20,948 nucleotides of DNA, taken from contig JAOPGA020001653.1 in the NCBI GenBank assembly GCA_026419775.2, positions 1 through 20,948 on the forward strand, written 5' to 3'. The notes beneath the pieces were generated by a model. It did no database searches. It worked only from the letters and a program-made list of their open reading frames with translations, and was not told where the DNA came from. Positions 8,692-17,850 of the stretch are shown piece by piece; within the stretch, counting starts at the first letter, position 1; the number at the start of each line of letters is the position of its first letter. Position numbers and translations under genes: made by a program. The DNA is from Acrasis kona (Eukaryota > Heterolobosea > Eutetramitea > Acrasida > Acrasidae).

Positions 8692-10350
8692 CGTGGTCTT
8701 GCCGACTCTCCTTCCAAAGTCGGAGTTCAGAGGGGGTCGTGTTTCAAAGAACTGGAGGGCTTGGACAAAGTACTCGGTGTCTGCTTCGATCATCAACACA
8801 ATTTGTTACGGAATTTCTCTTCCTACAGAGAATTTGATCATAAAAGACAAGGGTCAGAACGGGGTGTTCACGAAAGAACAGGCAGTTTGGTTGAGAGGTC
8901 ACATTCAGGATTTAGTGAAAACTCAATGTGTGAAGGTCATCACGGACAAGAGCAAATCCAAATTGCAAGTGGTTTCTCCAATTCATTTGGTCCCGAAGAA
9001 AGACATTTGGAGGTTGATCATAAACTTGAGGACAATCAACGAAAACTTTGAGGTCATCAAGTTCAAGATGGAATNGGTTTCGGTAATAGCTCAAGCAATG
9101 CGGAAAGGTATGTGGGCCACATCTCTGGACTTGGTGTCCGGATACAACCATTTGAGCATCAATCCAAAGAATTTGGAGATTCTAAGTTTTATGTTCGAAG
9201 ATGTGACTTACATGTATACAACTCTTCCGTTCGGCCTGAATATAGCTCCACGAGAGTTTTCCAAGGTAGTGGGAGCGGCAGTCAAGATTCTTCGGATGGA
9301 GAACATTCTTCTCTTCTTTTATCTGGACGACATTTTGATTCTGGCTCCAAACAGAGAGACATCACTTCGTTGGACAGCGAGAACTGTGGAACTTTTTCAA
9401 GAGTTAGGATTCATAATCTCGGCGGAGAAAAGTGTGTTGACTCCAACACAAAGGATAGAGCATTTGGGGGTGTTGTTCAACTTGGAGGTTGGCAAATTGG
9501 TTTTGACGGAAAAGAAGGTAGACAAGATCCGTTGTATGGAGGAGGAGTTTGTGCAGAGGAAAACAGTAGAGATTCGGACACTCGCCAAACTTATCGGTCA
9601 GGTCATCTTTGCAACAGTGGCAGTTCCTTGGGTAAAGGCATTAATAAATGGTCCCCAAGTGGAAATGATTCAAGCGGTAAAGAGCCACGGTTGGACAGGA
9701 TATATGAAACCATCAGCCATGGTACATCAGCGCCTGCTGGAGATTTTAGACATTGTCATAAACAAAAATGGGATCCCATTCAAGTTGAACTCTCACCTCA
9801 AAATAATGGCGACGGACAGTTCGAAACTTGCTTATGGATGGTGTTCGACAACACAGCAGTGGCGGGTACTTGGCCAACAAAGGATCAGGAGGCTTCGATC
9901 AATGTTTTGGAGATTCTTGCGACAGAGAAAGTCTTGAACGTTGCTTACAACCAACCCTATCAGGAATTACAACAAGTTCACATCTTCACAGACAACAGGA
10001 CTTCAATGAGTTACCTGAACAAGGGTTACAGGAACGTACCACATTTAGACGAGATCGCGTTGAGAATTTTCAGAACGTGCATCACCAAGAATATATTGAT
10101 TCGTCGAGTGTCGTATGTACCCACGTTGCAGAACACCGAATCAGACACGATTTCGAGAATGACTCTGAAGGATTACAACAGAATCCGTCAGGAGTGCATG
10201 GCCCAGAAATGGAGAGTTTCGGAAGAGGGATTCAAATTTCTCCATCACCAGTTCGGTCCATTTTCGGTAGAGAGATTCGCGTCTGTAGAGGATCGACACA
10301 TGGAAATTCCACGATTCTGCACAAGGGGGAACGTTATGTCGGAAGCATGA
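8627..10350 (+). CDS. Reverse transcriptase / RNase H region of the DIRS-like element
   Basis: Reverse transcriptase blocks in order: HLVPKKDIWRLIINLRTIN, SLDLVSGYNHLSINP, TTLPFGLNIAPREFSKV, the catalytic LLFFYLDDILILAP, and LGFIISAEKSVLTPTQRIEHLG. An RNase H domain follows (ATDSSKLAYGW, with acidic residues in ILATEK and HIFTDNRTSMSYLNKG). This layout, with RT joined directly to RNase H and no DDE integrase after it, is characteristic of DIRS-group elements. The region overlaps the gag-like ORF at its start. It copies element RNA into DNA. It is treated as a fossil, is not entirely in one frame, and contains one N. Confidence 0.8.
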
Positions 10351-10431
10351 GAGGATCCAATCAAAATTGCCCAGTGGTCACCGGACGCATTTCTGGAAGA
10401 CTGGACATCGTGGAAGGGTACCAAAGAGCTT

Positions 10432-10794
10432 GTGAACAATTATTGCACACCACCTCTACCATTGATAATGAGAACGGTACTCCACGCAATCAAATCGCGA
10501 AGCATAGGCACAATGGTAGTTCCAATGTGGCCATCAGCACCATGGTGGGTTCTCTTAATGAGCATAGGAACATCTTATCTGGTAATGGACGACATGATTC
10601 AATCCGATCAGGAGGCGGAGATCAACAAGAACAAGGAATGGTCAAATTGGATTGCGGTACAATTCAACGGGAAGACATACTACAAAGATGTGTGGAAGCA
10701 GCTCGTTGTAAACTTTGATCAAACAACAAATCACCAGCCACGATTAAACGTTACATGTCTGAGTGGTACAAGTTTGAATCATTCTGCGAATTGA
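10432..10794 (+). CDS. Linker region after RNase H in the DIRS-like element
   Basis: An open stretch between RNase H and the recombinase. It contains TMVVPMWPSAPWWVLLM, a Trp/Pro-rich motif that in DIRS and Ngaro elements closes the RT/RNase H polyprotein. It then becomes charged (DQEAEINKNKEWSNW). It overlaps the first 40 bases of the recombinase ORF in another frame. It is part of the same fossil element rather than an independent gene. Confidence 0.5.
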   Translation: MNNYCTPPLPLIMRTVLHAIKSRSIGTMVVPMWPSAPWWVLLMSIGTSYLVMDDMIQSDQEAEINKNKEWSNWIAVQFNGKTYYKDVWKQLVVNFDQTTNHQPRLNVTCLSGTSLNHSAN

Positions 10795-11624
10795 ATTGCG
10801 AACATTCTCTTCCGGCTTATTCATTGCTGGTTGAGTTCTATTTTTATTCCATGTTGGATAATGGAAGAGGTGCCAGCATCAATATGGCTAGTTCTGCAAT
10901 TAAATACGTCCACAACTCCAACTCTATCAGTTCACCCACGGATCATCCAGAGGTCAAACAATCAACCAAAGAATGTCAGAAGCATTGGAAGAAGAATAGA
11001 AAGAGACTCAAGCGTGATCCTTTCCCTTTGGAGGCTTTAAAGATTTATAGTTCATGTCGCCCTTCGGATACTTCGGAGTTTGAATTTTTACAAAACATTG
11101 CTTTAGTTGCGAATTGTTTTAGAGGCATGATGAGGGGAGGAGAGATTGTTAAATGCACCGGCGAGTGCATTACATTTGAAGATGATAATTCTGTTGTCGT
11201 TTGGGACCTGGGGGTCACTAAAACTGATAGAGAAGGTTGCGACTCTAGGGTACCTATCGACAAAGGATTAGACAATTCTCCTACATGCCCTATTACTTCA
11301 ATCAAGAATTATGAGAAACTTTACATTAAGAAGTTTAAGCATGGTTTCAAGAAGAGCAAGAACATTTTTGTCAATGAGGATGGATCTCCACTAAAGACAG
11401 ATGATGTTCGTGAAATTGTACAACAAATGATTCGCTTTGCTGGTAGAACAGAGAAATGTGGTGCTCATTCTCTCCGTTCAGGGGGGGCTACTCAAGCAGC
11501 CAAGGAGGGTCTTTCTTTACCGGAAATTAAAGCAATTGGCCGTTGGAAGTCCGAATGTGTGCTGCGTTACATTCATGCTGTCGTTGGTGTCGGCAAACGG
11601 TTATCTAAATTAATGAATTTGTAG
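10755..11624 (+). CDS. Tyrosine recombinase of the DIRS-like element
   Basis: A 289-residue ORF from the ATG at 10755. The N-terminal half resembles a core-binding domain (ASINMASSAIKYVHN, then KKNRKRLKRDPFPLEALK). The catalytic residues of the tyrosine recombinase superfamily are visible: Arg127 in FRGMMRGGE, His238 and Arg241 in AHSLRSGGAT, Trp264 in IGRWKS (the His/Trp position) and the nucleophile Tyr272 in LRYIHA. The length fits the family. The enzyme inserts the circular DNA intermediate by strand exchange, which leaves no target-site duplication. All catalytic positions are present. Confidence 0.85.
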   Translation: MSEWYKFESFCELNCEHSLPAYSLLVEFYFYSMLDNGRGASINMASSAIKYVHNSNSISSPTDHPEVKQSTKECQKHWKKNRKRLKRDPFPLEALKIYSSCRPSDTSEFEFLQNIALVANCFRGMMRGGEIVKCTGECITFEDDNSVVVWDLGVTKTDREGCDSRVPIDKGLDNSPTCPITSIKNYEKLYIKKFKHGFKKSKNIFVNEDGSPLKTDDVREIVQQMIRFAGRTEKCGAHSLRSGGATQAAKEGLSLPEIKAIGRWKSECVLRYIHAVVGVGKRLSKLMNL

Positions 11625-12294
11625 TTTTAATTAAAAGTTTGTTTATTGCTGGCTCTGCAAAGATTTCCAGTGTTCAGTACACTTTTTTGTTAAGAAATTA
11701 ATTTCGGTATAATTAATCTTAAACGGTATGATTTGTCAAAATTAGAATTAAATTTCGGTATGTATGGGTGAATTGTGCTTCGACTATGCTCATGCTGCCA
11801 TTATGGAATTTTTTCTAAAGGTGTGTTGTCTTTTACAAAACCTTGTTCTTACTTTGGTTGTCATGGGTGAATTGTGCTTAGACTATGTTCATGCTGCCAT
11901 CGTTAAGCTGGTTATTATTCACATCTTCGCTCTTTGGTATGTTGTTGGCAAATNGTGTGGCGAATACCTGTGGGTGAATCGATTCTGCGTCTACCTTCAG
12001 GTATATCGCGTGGCGGATACTCATGGGCGAATCGATTCTACNAATACCTCAACTGCCTGTGTTGATGTTGTTCATTTTCATTGTAAACGGTTGATCAGGT
12101 TTATTCCTGTCAGCGTCAATCAATCATTTCGGGTGTTAACGTGAGGTTCGCCTTTGATTGATTCGACTTTCCCACGGTTATGTTAGATGTGACATACCAT
12201 GGTTTTGGTTTTGGTTTCAAGATGCTTTGCATCTCTCGGTATATGCATTTTGTCTAATACAGTCTTGTTAGTAGAAGGGTAATATTATATTTCT
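11625..12294 (+). repeat. 3' region of the DIRS-like element with internal tandem repeats
   Basis: After the recombinase stop, a block beginning atgggtgaattgtgcttcga (11764) recurs about 100 bases later (11864) with a few changes through ctatgctcatgctgccat. A shorter related motif, gggtgaatcgattct, occurs near 11970 and 12026. This is where the B1 repeat of Ngaro/PAT-type elements would lie. Just before the right direct repeat, 12271-12320 forms an imperfect palindrome (gtagaagggtaatatta against taatattatttaccctctac). The open frame of about 126 codons here looks like a by-product of the repeats and holds two Ns. Confidence 0.5.
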
Positions 12295-12461
12295 ATAGGA
12301 CTAATATTATTTACCCTCTACAATAAAGAATGTATTTTATTTTATTTATTAACCCATTGTAACAGATTTGGAGGGAGATTGACCGGTTAAAATGAGTTGA
12401 GTACGCGTTTGTGAAAGATTGTTCGAAATTAATCGTTTACACATCACTATGTCACATTCTC
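12295..12461 (+). repeat. Right 167-bp direct repeat of the DIRS-like element
   Basis: Second copy of 7278-7444. The match ends sharply at attctc (12461), after which a fragment of the palindromic unit begins. No B2-type repeat follows. Confidence 0.85.
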
Positions 12462-12590
12462 TAGTAAAAGCTTTTTTCACCTTTGAAGAAGCGAAAGTCA
12501 ATTTTTAAATTCAAGATACAAATATTTGAGCTTATTAAGCATAATAAATAGCTCATGAAAAAATCAAAAATCAAAATGTTCATCCAAAAA
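12462..12590 (+). repeat. Partial unit of the 5430-6720 palindromic repeat
   Basis: Holds ttcacctttgaagaagcgaa, then tttttaaattcaagatacaaatatttgagc, then attaagcataat and the aaaaatcaaaaatcaaaat linker. This matches the core, right arm and linker of the direct-orientation units about 6 kb to the left, with more divergence. It abuts the right end of the DIRS-like element. Confidence 0.7.
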
Positions 12591-12696
12591 AAAAAGAATG
12601 TAAATTGACCACCCTTTCTAACGTGAATAGCAGATTGCAATATGGAGGCGGTAATACAAATCAATGGAACACAATGTTACAACTAGGTCAGTGCAA

Positions 12697-13154
12697 TTAC
12701 ATAGAGTGTTTATTTAGCAGTTCTTTCTTTATCTCCTTTAAATTTACCTCATCATGTTTTACTAAATGTTCAATACTATCTGTGTCTTTCATAACTACCC
12801 ATAGATCACATAGCTTACTATATGTAGAATAATTGCACCAGACTTTTAAACTTGTTTTGTTTGGGAACAAATACTCATTTATATTCATAAACAGTAAACC
12901 AATATAAATATGTCTATTATTATCATTTAAAAAAGTCTTGTGTACTCGGTACAATAATACACTGACTAAGTAATACATAAATTTGCTTAAAACAGTCTTG
13001 ATACTGCTAAACAAGCTATTATATTGTTTTTTCAGTTCTTTTTTATCCAGTGTGGCTAAAGTTTATTTTTCCCTGTTTAGCTGCAATTTATGTGCGTTTT
13101 GGGAAAAGTATTGCCAAATCATCTTGTGAGCAAAATCTTGTTTTTTGAGCTGTG
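12697..13154 (-). pseudogene. Unidentified minus-strand ORF, interrupted once
   Basis: The minus strand reads QLKKQDFAHKMIWQYFSQNA from just below 13154. After one interruption it continues in the same frame through LDKKELKKQYN to a long open part with RHIYIGLLFMNINEYL and LKVWCNYSTYSKLCDLWVVM, ending at a TAG at 12697-12699. Composition is varied and protein-like: Lys-rich ends around a hydrophobic, aromatic middle. I do not recognise the family. It starts about 55 bases from, and diverges from, the plus-strand finger ORF at 13211. It could belong to the same element as the hAT-like remnant or be a host gene fragment. Confidence 0.35.
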
Positions 13155-13210
13155 CTCACATGTAACTTTGGAAATTTTTAATTAAAAAGGAAGGTGTAAA
13201 CAAGCAAGAT

Positions 13211-13396
13211 ATGAGCACGAAGATAGGAAAGACAGGGACAGTGGTGGAACAAGCTAAGAAGTTACTCAACACCATACCAATATGCAATAAACAATCTCAA
13301 TATACAAAAACCAAACATTATCATTGCATTTGTTGTAAATTTGTTTTTGAGAGAAAAAATAATGTGACAAGACACATTTTAAAAGTTCACAAATAA
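13211..13396 (+). CDS. Short C2H2/BED-like zinc-finger ORF at the 5' end of a hAT-like element
   Basis: A 61-residue ORF from an ATG in a reasonable context (caagatATGagc). Residues 37-60 form one finger: two Cys separated by two residues, a Phe, then RKNNVTRHILKVH with His spacing of four. Position and spacing resemble the BED-type DNA-binding fingers that begin many hAT transposases, and a hAT core lies downstream on the same strand. It stops directly after the finger, so it is probably the truncated N-terminus of that transposase rather than a free-standing protein. Confidence 0.5.
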   Translation: MSTKIGKTGTVVEQAKKLLNTIPICNKQSQYTKTKHYHCICCKFVFERKNNVTRHILKVHK

Positions 13397-14500
13397 CATT
13401 ATGAATCTATATCCAATATTACAGGAGCAATACAATCTGATGTAATTAAATTACCACCTATAGTTAACTGTGTTAGGTAGTTTTAAATATTTCAAACAAA
13501 GGAGTGGCAATTACAGAGAGCATTAGTAAAAGGAAAGCTGACATGAAAGAAGATGATTTAAACAAAAAACAGAAAGTTGAGTTTAGACCATTATTTAGTC
13601 AAGGATCATATTTACAGTCATACGCTCAAAAAGTTTTAAATTACATGAAGATTACAAAGTTAAGCCATTGAACGACATGCAAGACATTGCTATACTCTCA
13701 AGATGTTTACTTCCTTGGTTTTGATGTCACAAAAAACCCTGACTAAAAGAACTTTAAAGTACACCATGGACGCGCTATCACAGTTAAATGATGACGTTAT
13801 CAAAAAACATTTAACAAATCTCCCCAATAATGTCATGTTTGATTTCGTAACGTATCAAGGAAGACATTATCATGGCCAGATTAATTGCATATGAAAACCT
13901 GCTACGGATAGTGATATAGTATTGTGGACATTAATGAAAAGCCAAAACAATCATTATTAAATAAGAGGAATACTACTCTGTTGCAACGGTGCATCAATAA
14001 AAATGGTCAACCAAATGTATATTTAACAGGACTGAAGCCATCCTAGTGAAACAGCTGATGACATTGTTCAAAAATGTAATGAAATTAATGATATATTTGA
14101 CGTTAAACAGTTTGTATACTGTACAACAGATAATACCAATTCAAATTTATCTGCTGTTTAAAAGCTACAAAAAAGCAGGGTGCCATGTACTGCTCATGTT
14201 TTAAACTTGTCTCAAAATCATGGGTGTAAAACTGTATAGATAATAACGATGATGTTATGAAACATTTTTTAAATAAATTGGAGAATGCATGTAAAGCATT
14301 AGTTTGAACATATGATACAATAGCTCCATTGCTTATAGTCCAGTACAGGAATTGATGTTAGCAAATTTCTTAATGGTGATCCTTCTAAACAAGATAAACT
14401 TGACTTGAGAGAGCTATTTATTGAGATGCTCAACAACCAAGAAGAAGTACACAGTATCAGACGATTCAAAATTCCAAAAGAAATAAGATCGAATTAATTC
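13397..14500 (+). pseudogene. Decayed hAT-like transposase
   Basis: Plus-strand fragments in several frames carry hAT-type blocks in order. There is a basic linker (AITESISKRKADMKEDD near 13507-13560), then TKRTLKYTMDALSQLNDDVI near 13740-13800. Next is the catalytic-domain segment FVYCTTDNTNSNLSAV near 14110-14160, followed by VPCTAHVLNLSQNHG at 14180-14224. The DN and C-x2-H-x-LNL pattern is the most recognisable hAT signature. Later comes KFLNGDPSKQDKLDLRELF near 14370-14420. Stops and frame changes occur every 30-60 codons, so it is long dead. The C-terminal dimerisation domain was not recognised, and no terminal repeats were identified. Confidence 0.6.
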
Positions 14501-15175
14501 GGAGTTTGTTGTATTCTGTTAGTTGAAATTTTTATAAGCCTTTGATATTAACAATGGAACAACTCTCGAATATGTCAGATAGTAATAGGACATCATACGA
14601 TGACATTTTGAGCTTTCTTACACATAGAGACTACATTATAATAGTTCACATTATTGCTGATATGCACGTCAACTTTTACAAAGATGCTTGGAAAGATGTT
14701 CGAAAGTACAACAGCTTTGGAGCAGAGAGCATGAGATATTTTGTAACTAAATGCAATAACAAATTCAAAGCAATCTGTAATAGACCTGTTGATTACCTTC
14801 AATATACAACTAAGTGGTGAAACCAGCAAGATAATGGAGAACATTTATTACAAAGAGGTAACAGATGGACTAGATGGAGGGTTTAAGATCCTTTAAAGAA
14901 AAGCATACATCAAAGATACTGTAGAATATAAAAAAGCTCATAGAGAGACAGAGTATCAGCACTTGAATAATGTTTTATCTAAAGTAAAAGTAGCAAATCA
15001 GAAAGTTGCTAGCGAGGCTCAAAAAGAAACATTGAAAGAAGGATTTAAAAGGTCTTCTATTTACTTTAACTACATTCATAATGTAAAAAACCTCATCGAT
15101 ATAAAAACAAAGAATGGCAAACCTTTGAGTGACATTTTAACTGTTGCAAATTTAAAAGGAGCAGCTATATAGGTC
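14501..15175 (+). pseudogene. Unidentified plus-strand coding remnant
   Basis: Two open stretches. 14542-14820 encodes MEQLSNMSDSNRTSYDDIL, then DAWKDVRKYNSFGAESMRYF. 14900-15172 encodes KAHRETEYQHLNNVLSKVKV, then FKRSSIYFNYIHNVKNLID. Both have normal protein composition but different frames with stops between. They may be the C-terminal part of the hAT-like element or of a separate broken gene. No family recognised. Confidence 0.35.
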
Positions 15176-15650
15176 GGATAATTAAAATTTGAAACGAGCT
15201 AAGTGATGAATGCTAATTAAAAATAAATTTATTTCGTTTAATATGGTAATACTTGATTTCTAATAATAATTGATGCAATTTTTTCGCGATGAGATACATT
15301 CAATGTTGATCTGCAGAGTGCTACTATAAAATTTTGTGTGGTGACAACACTAGAGTACAGTAATGTTTGTGGTGAAACTAGGATTAGATATCCAAACTGA
15401 AAATATATTTATGAAACGAATATATACAGAACTTTCTCCCGGTAAACCTTTGCCGCAAAGGTTTTCTAGTATATTTTTTCATTTTGAACAACCATTGGAA
15501 CCCACTCAGACAATCGATCGGACTAACCAGTCATGCTAAAATTTTACCACTAATGTCACTTATTCTCACCTTTTCATACATAAATATATAAAGAAACTGT
15601 GTGTTGCACAATTGCTTCATAGGTTTTGAATGGTTTAAAATTTCATTATC
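15176..15650. other. Non-coding stretch with one perfect stem-loop
   Basis: No gene seen. At 15444-15464 there is a perfect inverted repeat with 9-base arms (aaacctttg / caaaggttt) and a 3-base loop (ccg). The rest is AT-rich without clear structure. Confidence 0.5.
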
Positions 15651-15666
15651 TCTTTTTAGTTGTAGA

Positions 15667-15860
15667 GGGGCGGCATCAGCTTAGTGGTCTTACCATTGTT
15701 GAACCGCCGGGCTGCAGTTAAGGTCCTCAGTTCGATTCCCTAGATCTAGCCTGTAAGTTCCTTTGAAGTTTCTAAAGCATGTGCCGCCAATTTGGAATAT
15801 GGTGATCCAAATAAATATTTATCTAAATATTTATTTAAATATTTATTTATTTATTTATTT
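15667..15860 (+). mobile_element. tRNA-derived SINE with perfect target-site duplication
   Basis: The 5' part carries an RNA polymerase III A-box-like motif (agcttagtgg near 15678) and a B-box-like motif (agttcgattcc near 15730) at tRNA-like spacing. A roughly 70-base unrelated body follows, then an AT-rich tail built from aaatattt and attt steps. Identical 16-base direct repeats, tctttttagttgtaga, flank it at 15651-15666 and 15861-15876, as expected of target-primed insertion. Identical flanks suggest a fairly recent event. A single copy is present in the window. The source tRNA cannot be named with confidence. Confidence 0.8.
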
Positions 15861-16025
15861 TCTTTTTAGTTGTAGAAATTATAGTAAGGAAGTGAACAGA
15901 TAGAATCTGGTTTATTGTTTCCAATGATTATTGAGCTGTTTATTCTTCTGCATCCATGTAGCCGATACTTCCCATGCTCAAGACTTGTGCATCATCGGGG
16001 GTTGTAATGTTATACCATTCAAACA

Positions 16026-16674
16026 TTGTTAAGATTATTTTCCGTCCGGATATTTATCCTAGTTTCACCGCAAACATCCACAGTTACACGTCCCTGCAGA
16101 TTTGTGAACGTCAAAAATGAAATTGAACAGTTGCCCAATGGCAAGAATGAAGCCAGACAAAGAGATTTTCAATTTAATTTTGATCTACAAGATGGCAATT
16201 TAGTTCAGCTTCCAGACGTATTCATCGAAAACCAACATGAAGAAGAAGAGTATTATTTGCATCTTATGATAAGGGAAGAAATTTGTCGATTACAAGAAAT
16301 AAAGAAGGAGAACCAACAAAAAGAAAGAGAAAATCACAATGTTGATTGTATTATAACAGGGGCCAATGAACAGCAAAAAGTGAATTTGATAGATTTCCTG
16401 GTGCAAGAGCAAGCAATTGAATGTAATTATGGAGGAATAGGTGACTGTTTGTTTAGAGTCGTCAGTGCAGGATTAGCTAACTTCAATTATCAACTAGAGC
16501 CAATAGAACTCCGACTGTTAACTGTTGACTTTATTACTAATAATATTGGCAAAACTTATTCTGATTGGTATAAAGATAATGCAACAATATCTTTCCAAGA
16601 TGATATTCTCCGCTCTTCAGCCTCTATTGATGACTACTTAATACAAATGTCTTATGTTACTACATATACAGATC
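16026..16674 (+). pseudogene. 5' part of an OTU-domain protein ORF, cut by a LINE
   Basis: An open frame of about 216 codons up to the LINE insertion. The 16026 start is a TTG and no early ATG is in frame; ctgcag at 16094-16099 before atttgtgaacg looks like a splice acceptor, so this is probably an internal exon. A Gln/Glu-rich, coiled-coil-like part (HEEEEYYLHLMIREEICRLQ, EIKKENQQKERENH) precedes an OTU-type cysteine-protease block: NYGGIGDCLFRVVSAGL (catalytic-type Cys in DCLFR) and then IELRLLTVDFI. OTU domains cleave ubiquitin chains in host proteins and also occur in some transposons such as Helitrons. Which applies here is unclear. The frame resumes at 17851 after the LINE. Confidence 0.65.
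16659..16674 (+). repeat. 5' target-site duplication of the LINE
   Basis: actacatatacagatc. It matches 17835-17850 at 15 of 16 positions and brackets the truncated LINE. Confidence 0.8.
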
Positions 16675-17834
16675 TACTGCGTACGCTGTAGTTAATAGTG
16701 AAAACTTTGATAAGGTGGAGTACGGTAGAATACCTGGCATTGCCAACAACTATAGAGCAGAACTGTATGGATTCCTCCAAGCTTTAAGACGCTCCAGAGA
16801 TGGTCAAAATGTCACTGTTATGACTGACTGTCTCTCTGGGATTGAAGCAGTTCACAGCTTCTCAAAGCTGAGCTCTTTAGAAGAAAAACTCCGAGTATGC
16901 AACCATCAGCTTCTCTCTGCCATTATTTCAGAGAGGAATCGACTCGTAAGCTGCGAGTTCATTTATGTTCAGGCCCATGCCAACATTCCTGGTAATGAAG
17001 CTGCGGATGAATTTGCAAAGCGGGGACTCAATAACCACTACATCAATGACATTAGTCCTTCATCCTCACTTCTTTTCGACATTGTTTGCAAAGGTGAAGT
17101 TCCACACTCCTCTGTTCGTAGTGCTGTTTCCGACTACCTTCTGTCCACCATCTCCAACTCCTCTGACTACAAATATAATATTCTCCATGATGAATATAAT
17201 ATCAAAGCCAGCGTCGACACAAACCTTATGTCGCGACCCAAACAGATCTTCCTCCTCCGTCTCCGTTCCAATCAACTCTGCACACTCTCTAAAATGCAGT
17301 ATTGGGACGACAAGAATCAAATAATCAACACCAAATGCCCGAGGTGTTGTTTGCAACATGAGGACCAATCCCATGTTCTTTTAAATTGTCGCAGAAACTT
17401 GCCATACACTTATGATGTAATGCGATCAATTAATGAACTGATTCGCAGCAATTTGCTGCCAGGTTCACTTATAAAGGGCTCATTTAAATTCTGGGGTCTT
17501 CCATTTACACTGTACCAGAGTGGTTTTGATTTTGACAAACATCCTATGACTGATAAGCGTAAAGCTACTATTTATGCTAGTCTACTTGGTTACACTAGTA
17601 TGGATGTAGTTAAGCGTTTTTCTAGTAAGATACCAGTCAAAAAGCCACTCCAAGTGTTGAGGAAGATATCAACTATTTTGATGGAGACCTCTTACTCCAT
17701 CTGGCACGCGCGTTGCGCAACGCACGCCATCAAATCCGCCAAGCTAGGTGGGCCTTCGGCTGTATAGAGTCATTTATAAATATGTAAATTTATTCTAATA
17801 AAGCTTTTCGCAGAATGCGATTTATACAAAAAAA
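16675..17834 (+). mobile_element. 5'-truncated LINE, ORF2 C-terminus with RNase H and zinc knuckle
   Basis: The insert starts inside an RNase H domain (TAYAVVNSENFDKVEYGRI), continues NNYRAELYGFLQALRRS (Glu), VTVMTDCLSGIEAV (Asp) and YVQAHANIPGNEAADEFAKR, and reaches a stop at 17765-17767. A Cys/His motif, CPRCCLQHEDQSHVLLNC, follows RNase H, as in I-group and related LINEs. The last 60 residues (ATIYASLLGYTSMDVVKRF, LRKISTILMETSYSIW) are strongly conserved in the second copy at 19377. AATAAA lies at 17797-17802 and a short A-run ends at 17834. RT and endonuclease are absent through 5' truncation. The remaining frame is uninterrupted. The insert lies in the sense direction within the OTU ORF. 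Confidence 0.85.
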
Positions 17835-17850
17835 ACTACATATGCAGATC
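17835..17850 (+). repeat. 3' target-site duplication of the LINE
   Basis: actacatatgcagatc, directly after the A-run of the LINE. One mismatch to 16659-16674. Confidence 0.8.

Larger units (their letters stand above)
7278..12461 (+). mobile_element. DIRS-like tyrosine-recombinase retrotransposon
   Basis: Three coding parts in the order typical of DIRS/Ngaro/PAT elements lie between direct repeats of 167 bp: a gag-like ORF, a reverse transcriptase/RNase H region, and a tyrosine recombinase in place of a DDE integrase. The two terminal repeats (7278-7444 and 12295-12461) are nearly identical, which suggests a fairly young insertion. The element looks almost whole, with very few breaks (about one to three). 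Direct rather than inverted repeats point to the Ngaro/PAT side of the group, but the second B repeat expected after the right A repeat is not seen. Ns at three places mark assembly uncertainty. Confidence 0.85.

Noticed and set aside
8470-8799. Minus-strand ORF rich in Val
   Set aside because: It is the complement of the Asn-repeat and Lys-Pro repeat in the gag-like ORF. The long Val run comes from the reversed Asn codons.
11764-12144. 126-codon plus-strand ORF after the recombinase
   Set aside because: It is created by the duplicated gggtgaattg blocks, contains two Ns and has no protein motif.
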